64,000 bases of DNA from Oxytricha trifallax (Eukaryota > Ciliophora > Spirotrichea > Sporadotrichida > Oxytrichidae): the NCBI GenBank assembly GCA_000711775.1, contig ARYC01002620.1:1-64000 (forward strand), written 5' to 3'. The translations under genes and the position numbers were made by a program. This document shows, in pieces, positions 60,290 through 64,000 of the stretch (the stretch's first letter is position 1; the number at the start of each line of letters is the position of its first letter). Below the pieces are notes generated by a model. That model searched no databases, was not told the DNA's origin, and was given only the letters and a program-made list of their open reading frames with translations.

Positions 60290-62112
60290 AGGCATCAAAG
60301 GAGACTGAAAAGAAAGAAAAGATTGTGGAAGCTGAGACCATAGAAGCCGAGAAGATTAGAGAAGTCGTTGCTGGTGAAGAAGCCATAGCCTCTGCTTCAG
60401 CTGCCGAAGCTACTGCTATCAAGGAAGATTGCGAGAAAGAACTTACTGAAGCTATGCCCATTCTTAAAGCAGCTGAGAAAGCTCTTCAATGTATCTTTAT
60501 ATTCATTATACTATAATAAAAACTACAAAAAAGCATGTTAGAATTTTCATATATTATTTTGGGTGATATTGATCAATAAAATAATGTATCACAAAGAATG
60601 ATATCACATTCTTGAAAAAGCTACCACAGCCCCCTGAAGACGCTAAGATGGTGCTCTCAGCAGTTTGTGTGCTTATGGGTCTCAAACCAGATTCAAAGAT
60701 GGATCCAAACACTCAAAAGAAGGTCTATGACTACTGGCCAGTCGCAGTAAAGATGATGAACTAAGACGCTTTCCTTAGGTCATATTTATTTTAATTGCTT
60801 TATTATTAAATCATAAATGGAGAAAATGCATTTTATGGTTATAAAATATATGAAGTTTATATTTTTTTTAAAATGTCACTTCAAGAATACGATAAAGAAA
60901 ATATCGAGGAAGACAGAATCAAGAAGTTACAAGAATTCTTGAAAAACCCTAAATTCGAAATTAATCACTTGAATACTATTTCAGTTGTAGCTGCTAACTT
61001 GGGATCTTGGGTCATTGCTATGGATAAGTTCTATAATCCTAAAAATAAATATAAAACTTCATTTACTTCTCTACATAATAAAAATTCCACAATTAAATAT
61101 AAAGAAATATTGAATGTCAACTTGATCGTTATGCCTAAGAAAATGAAGCTAGCTGAAGCATAGGGCAAATACGAAGAAGTCGCTGGTAAGCTCAGAATCA
61201 AGCAAGAAGAATTACGCATTGTCCAAGAGAAGGTCGATGGTTTGAAGGCAGATCTCAAAGCAACTAAGGACTACAAGCAGTAACTTGAAAGAGACGTGGC
61301 TGATTGCGAAGCTAAATTAGATAGAGCAACTAAGCTTATCGGAGGTCTCGGTGGAGAGAAGGCTCGTTGGAATGAACAAAGTGTTATTCTTGGAGGAGTC
61401 TACAAGAATCTTACTGGAGATGTACTCGTTGCATCAGGTATGATTGCTTACTTAGGTGCTTTCACCTCTGTATTCAGAGATCATTTAAGTGGTGAGTGGG
61501 TGCAATAGTGCATGGATAAGAAAATCCCCAATGCAATATTATAGTAGTCATAGACTTATATTTCCCTTTGATATAATTATGACAGCCCCTTATAGATTAA
61601 AACAAATGTTTGTTTTGCTTATGCTCTAAATAAAACATAAATATGCAGGTTCTTTCTCTTTACAAACCATCTTGGGTAACCCAGTCTTGATTAGAGAGTG
61701 GACTCTAGCTGGTCTCCCCTCAGATTCCTTCTCAGTTGAAAACGCTATCATTACTTAAAAAGCAAGAAGATGGCCACTTTTCATTGATCCTCAAGGTCAA
61801 GCCAATAAGTGGATCAGAAATATGGAAAAGAAGAGAGAAATGAAAATCATGAAATTCTCTGATGGTAACTACCTTAAGATTCTTGAGAACTGTAAATGTT
61901 GTAATTTAGTTTTGGGATATTTTTAACAACCATTTGGATATTTGGAATAAACTGTATATATTTTTATAAACTGTATCAGAGTAGGATACCCAGTACTTAT
62001 GGAAAATGTGTATGAAGAATTAGACCCAGCAATTGAACCCTTATTGCAGAAGCAAATCTTCAAGAAAGGAAACTCCCTTAACATCAGACTTGGAGATACA
62101 ACTATCGAGTAC
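60290..62112 (+). CDS. Dynein heavy chain, internal part (stalk to AAA5)
   Basis: Six consecutive MDSs on the plus strand, in order, after removal of five IESs. First coiled-coil of the microtubule-binding stalk (ASKETEKKEKIVEAETIE), then KALQCITKNDITFLKKLPQP and the microtubule-binding region (VCVLMGLKP, DYWPVAVKMM). The returning coiled coil (KLRIKQEELRIVQEKVDGL) is followed by GGLGGEKARWNEQS at the stalk base, then the AAA5 part: GNPVLIREWTLAGLPSDSFS, RRWPLFIDPQGQANKWI, ENVYEELDPAIEPLL and LNIRLGDTTIEY. The rest of this very long protein (N-terminal tail, AAA1-4, AAA6) is not in the window. Cilia-associated motor; axonemal class likely but not decided. Confidence 0.95.
60496..60590. other. 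Dynein IES 1, 95 bp, pointer AATGTATC
   Basis: AATGTATC at 60488-60495 and 60583-60590. Excision gives KALQCITKNDITF in frame, matching dynein stalk sequences. Confidence 0.95.
60783..60878. other. Dynein IES 2, 96 bp, pointer GTCA
   Basis: GTCA at 60779-60782 and 60875-60878. Excision joins NQDAFLR to SLQEYDKENI in frame. Confidence 0.9.
61038..61115. other. Dynein IES 3, 78 bp, pointer AAT
   Basis: AAT at 61035-61037 and 61113-61115. Excision joins IAMDKFYN to VNLIVMPKKM in frame. Read through, it stays open for a while and would give a false longer protein. Confidence 0.85.
61536..61647. other. Dynein IES 4, 112 bp, pointer ATGCA
   Basis: ATGCA at 61531-61535 and 61643-61647. Excision joins DKKIPNA to GSFSLQTILGN in frame. 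Confidence 0.92.
61895..61975. other. Dynein IES 5, 81 bp, pointer AACTGTA
   Basis: AACTGTA at 61888-61894 and 61969-61975. Excision joins LKILENC to IRVGYPVLMENV in frame. A third AACTGTA lies inside the IES at 61949-61955, a possible alternative or mis-used pointer. Confidence 0.93.
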
Positions 62113-62389
62113 TAAATAAACAATAAAATTTATATTTTTAATTTACATATTTTTGCATTAATTTCCTCCCCCTCTCTCCTATGTCATAAAAAAATAAAAT
62201 AATTTAAATAAAAATTATAGACACTTTAATTATAATTACGTATTTGTTTGTACATATGATTCGATTTCTATATCTATTTTAATTTGTAATATAAATTTTA
62301 GTAAACATATTATAAATGTCTTTAACCAAAAGAGACCACACTCCTACTTTAAATAAATCACATATTTTACTCGATTAATAGTAGAAAAT

Positions 62390-63620
62390 AAAACAAAACT
62401 TATTCTTACCAATACTTAAGAGCAGGAATAATAATAGTAATAATAGTGGGGTGTTGTTAGTTCACTCAAAGACTAGCAATATGGTTGATAATTTTAATTA
62501 TAGTAGACTAGATGAAAGTATAGAATAATATATAAATTTATATATAAGGGATTACACTTTATAGTATAACAATAGGAAAAAGATATAAAAAATAAATTAA
62601 AGATTTATGATCAAATTAAGTATGTCAAACAATAACAGCAGTATATCACCTCAAAGAAATCATAAACCAAATGAAACGTATATAATGAGTGGAAGTAACT
62701 TAAATAATTATTAAGATAGACATTCATAAATTAACTCCTCAAAGCTGCATTTAAAATGGTACTGAATTACTTCAATTGATTAATCTATATATAATTTTTT
62801 AATTCAAGTTTACGACCTATATATCAACAAGGCAGCACTAATTCTTAATAAAATTAATTTCAAATGCCCACGAATACAAACATAACTTCTTATTAAAGTT
62901 CGATCTATAATAAAATTGATAATTCTGCTAACTATAATTCGTAGCAACATTAACATTACTCAAATAACCTAGGATTGATCAAGAAAAGTCAAAGATATAT
63001 GTGGTATTTAGTATTAAATAAACAAAATTACTTAGATGTATGAAATTGATTTCATTTTTATATATATTTAAGATAGATAAGTCAGAGAAGGAATAGCAAA
63101 TCTCAAATTCCAGAAAACCTTATCTCATTAAATTCAAAATTTATATTAGAACCAATAAAAATTATAGCAAAAAGATCTAATTAAAAGACTAATACATCAA
63201 GGAACTAAGGGGATTAAAGTTTCTAATAATAGTACAATATGACTGTTCCATACCCAGATTAATAGAACTATGAGATTATTTAATATATCTTTAATTAAAA
63301 GTTTAATATATCTTTAATTAAAAGTTACTCAGTTTTTATCATATTATTTTACTACACATTTATAATAAATAATGAGACAAATTTAGAAATGCTTAACAAT
63401 TCAAGATTATAGAATTAGGATCATCAAAATAATAGCTACTAAATTGTGATAAAAAGCTCATCACCTCGAAATAATAAAAAGTTTAATATAAACATAGCAA
63501 ATAGATAAAATATTAAGAATAAACAGAGAAAGTAACTTTTGGACAGTTTACTATCTAAGAATTGTATTGATAAATTAAAGGAAAATATATAAAAATTTAG
63601 ATTAATTCATTGTAAAAATG
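62390..63620 (+). CDS. Asn/Gln/Ser-rich protein, partial
   Basis: Plus-strand blocks in ciliate code: SRNNNSNNSGVLLVHSKTS; MSNNNSSISPQRNHKP; after an apparent GT-AG intron at 62759-62809, PIYQQGSTNSQQNQFQMP; then KKSQRQISQRRNSKSQIPEN across an IES; then YNMTVPYPDQQNYETNLEML across another; and VIKSSSPRNNKKFNINIANR. Low complexity with no recognisable domain. Both IES joins keep frame, which supports real coding. No start Met was fixed and the 3' end leaves the recognisable part at about 63600. 62113-62389 and 63621-64000 show nothing else. Confidence 0.6.
62998..63075. other. IES, 78 bp, pointer AAGATA
   Basis: AAGATA at 62992-62997 and 63070-63075. Excision gives KKSQRQISQRRNS in frame. Confidence 0.85.
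63276..63377. other. IES, 102 bp, pointer ATGAGA
   Basis: ATGAGA at 63270-63275 and 63372-63377. Excision joins PDQQNYE to TNLEMLNN in frame. Inside is a tandem duplication of a 23-bp unit beginning GTTTAATATATC (about 63278-63325). Confidence 0.85.
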
Positions 63621-64000
63621 AGAAATTCAGTTGTTTACATTTTACCCTTTTTTAGAGTAACTTTTAATTGTAAATTAATTGAAAATAAATTTAAATTATT
63701 GAGGAATATTTGGAATTTTTATGTTTAAATATTTTAACTTTTTAATTATATTACTAAATTAAAGCCTATTTATTTTTTCAGCTGGAAAAGATTCAAATTG
63801 CATTAATTATTTCCTGCAAGCTATATAAATTATTTCTCCTCGTACACTCATTTCTCAATTAATGCATTTATAATTATGATTCTATAATACTACTTCTAAT
63901 ACTGTTGATGTGCAACAAATCAAATTGTTTTCCAATTAATTAATAAAAGAAAAATATAATGACAAAGGATTGTTCCTGGATACTTTAGATATCTAAGACC

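Noticed and set aside
60261..60461. Minus-strand Ser/Ala-rich frame and other frames opposite dynein
   Set aside because: Antisense of the dynein stalk coding region.
1..64000. CRISPR array, bacterial operons or prokaryotic contamination
   Set aside because: No regularly spaced repeats. The genetic code, introns, IESs and gene families are ciliate.

Overview
The window looks like micronuclear (germline) DNA of a spirotrich ciliate, most likely a hypotrich related to Oxytricha or Stylonychia. Three observations support this. (1) Convincing genes read through TAA and TAG as Gln and stop at TGA, for example a complete glutathione S-transferase at 35499-36221. (2) Conserved genes are cut by short AT-rich segments flanked by direct repeats of 3-9 bp. 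Removing the segment and one repeat restores frame and family sequence. These are internal eliminated sequences (IESs) between macronuclear-destined segments (MDSs). (3) Telomere-bearing-element (TBE) type transposons are present, with CAAAACCCC ends and the 22/42/57-kDa gene set. Ordinary GT-AG introns occur as well.

Layout. Bases 1-12169 and 13924-26245 are two direct copies of one segment. Each copy has a TBE transposon, then a minus-strand block of three genes (A, B and D, transcribed A to B to D), and a divergent small gene E. A third, much diverged copy of A, B and D lies at about 29.1-35.1 kb. Gene B carries a GIY-YIG-like (T5orf172/MUG113-type) nuclease domain in all three copies. I read A, B and D (with E) as an undescribed germline mobile element or selfish gene module; this is the main novelty candidate. 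The same part of the window holds fold-back and MITE-like elements ending in GGGGGGAAGTTTCCTGC. Two of them have 8-bp target duplications, and one has an unoccupied counterpart in the other copy.

From 35.5 kb the window is genic: GST; two tandem zinc-finger/vWA (Sec23/24-like) paralogues; two convergent TRAF/RING-like zinc-finger paralogues; an LRRC49-like leucine-rich-repeat gene; a Ser/Thr kinase; a small possible membrane protein; the 5' part of a sterol O-acyltransferase (MBOAT) gene; an internal piece of a dynein heavy chain; and an Asn/Gln/Ser-rich gene. The acyltransferase and dynein pieces abut although each is only a fraction of its gene, so the rest must lie elsewhere, as expected for split or scrambled germline loci.

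Inside one acyltransferase IES sits a 2.15-kb element with 310-bp terminal inverted repeats. It carries iteron-like repeats and one gene for a superfamily-3-helicase, Rep-like protein. It appears to be a virus- or plasmid-derived element living in an IES, where it would be removed from the somatic genome.

Many exon and MDS borders are approximate. Only junctions where I could see the pointer repeat or splice sites are given exactly.
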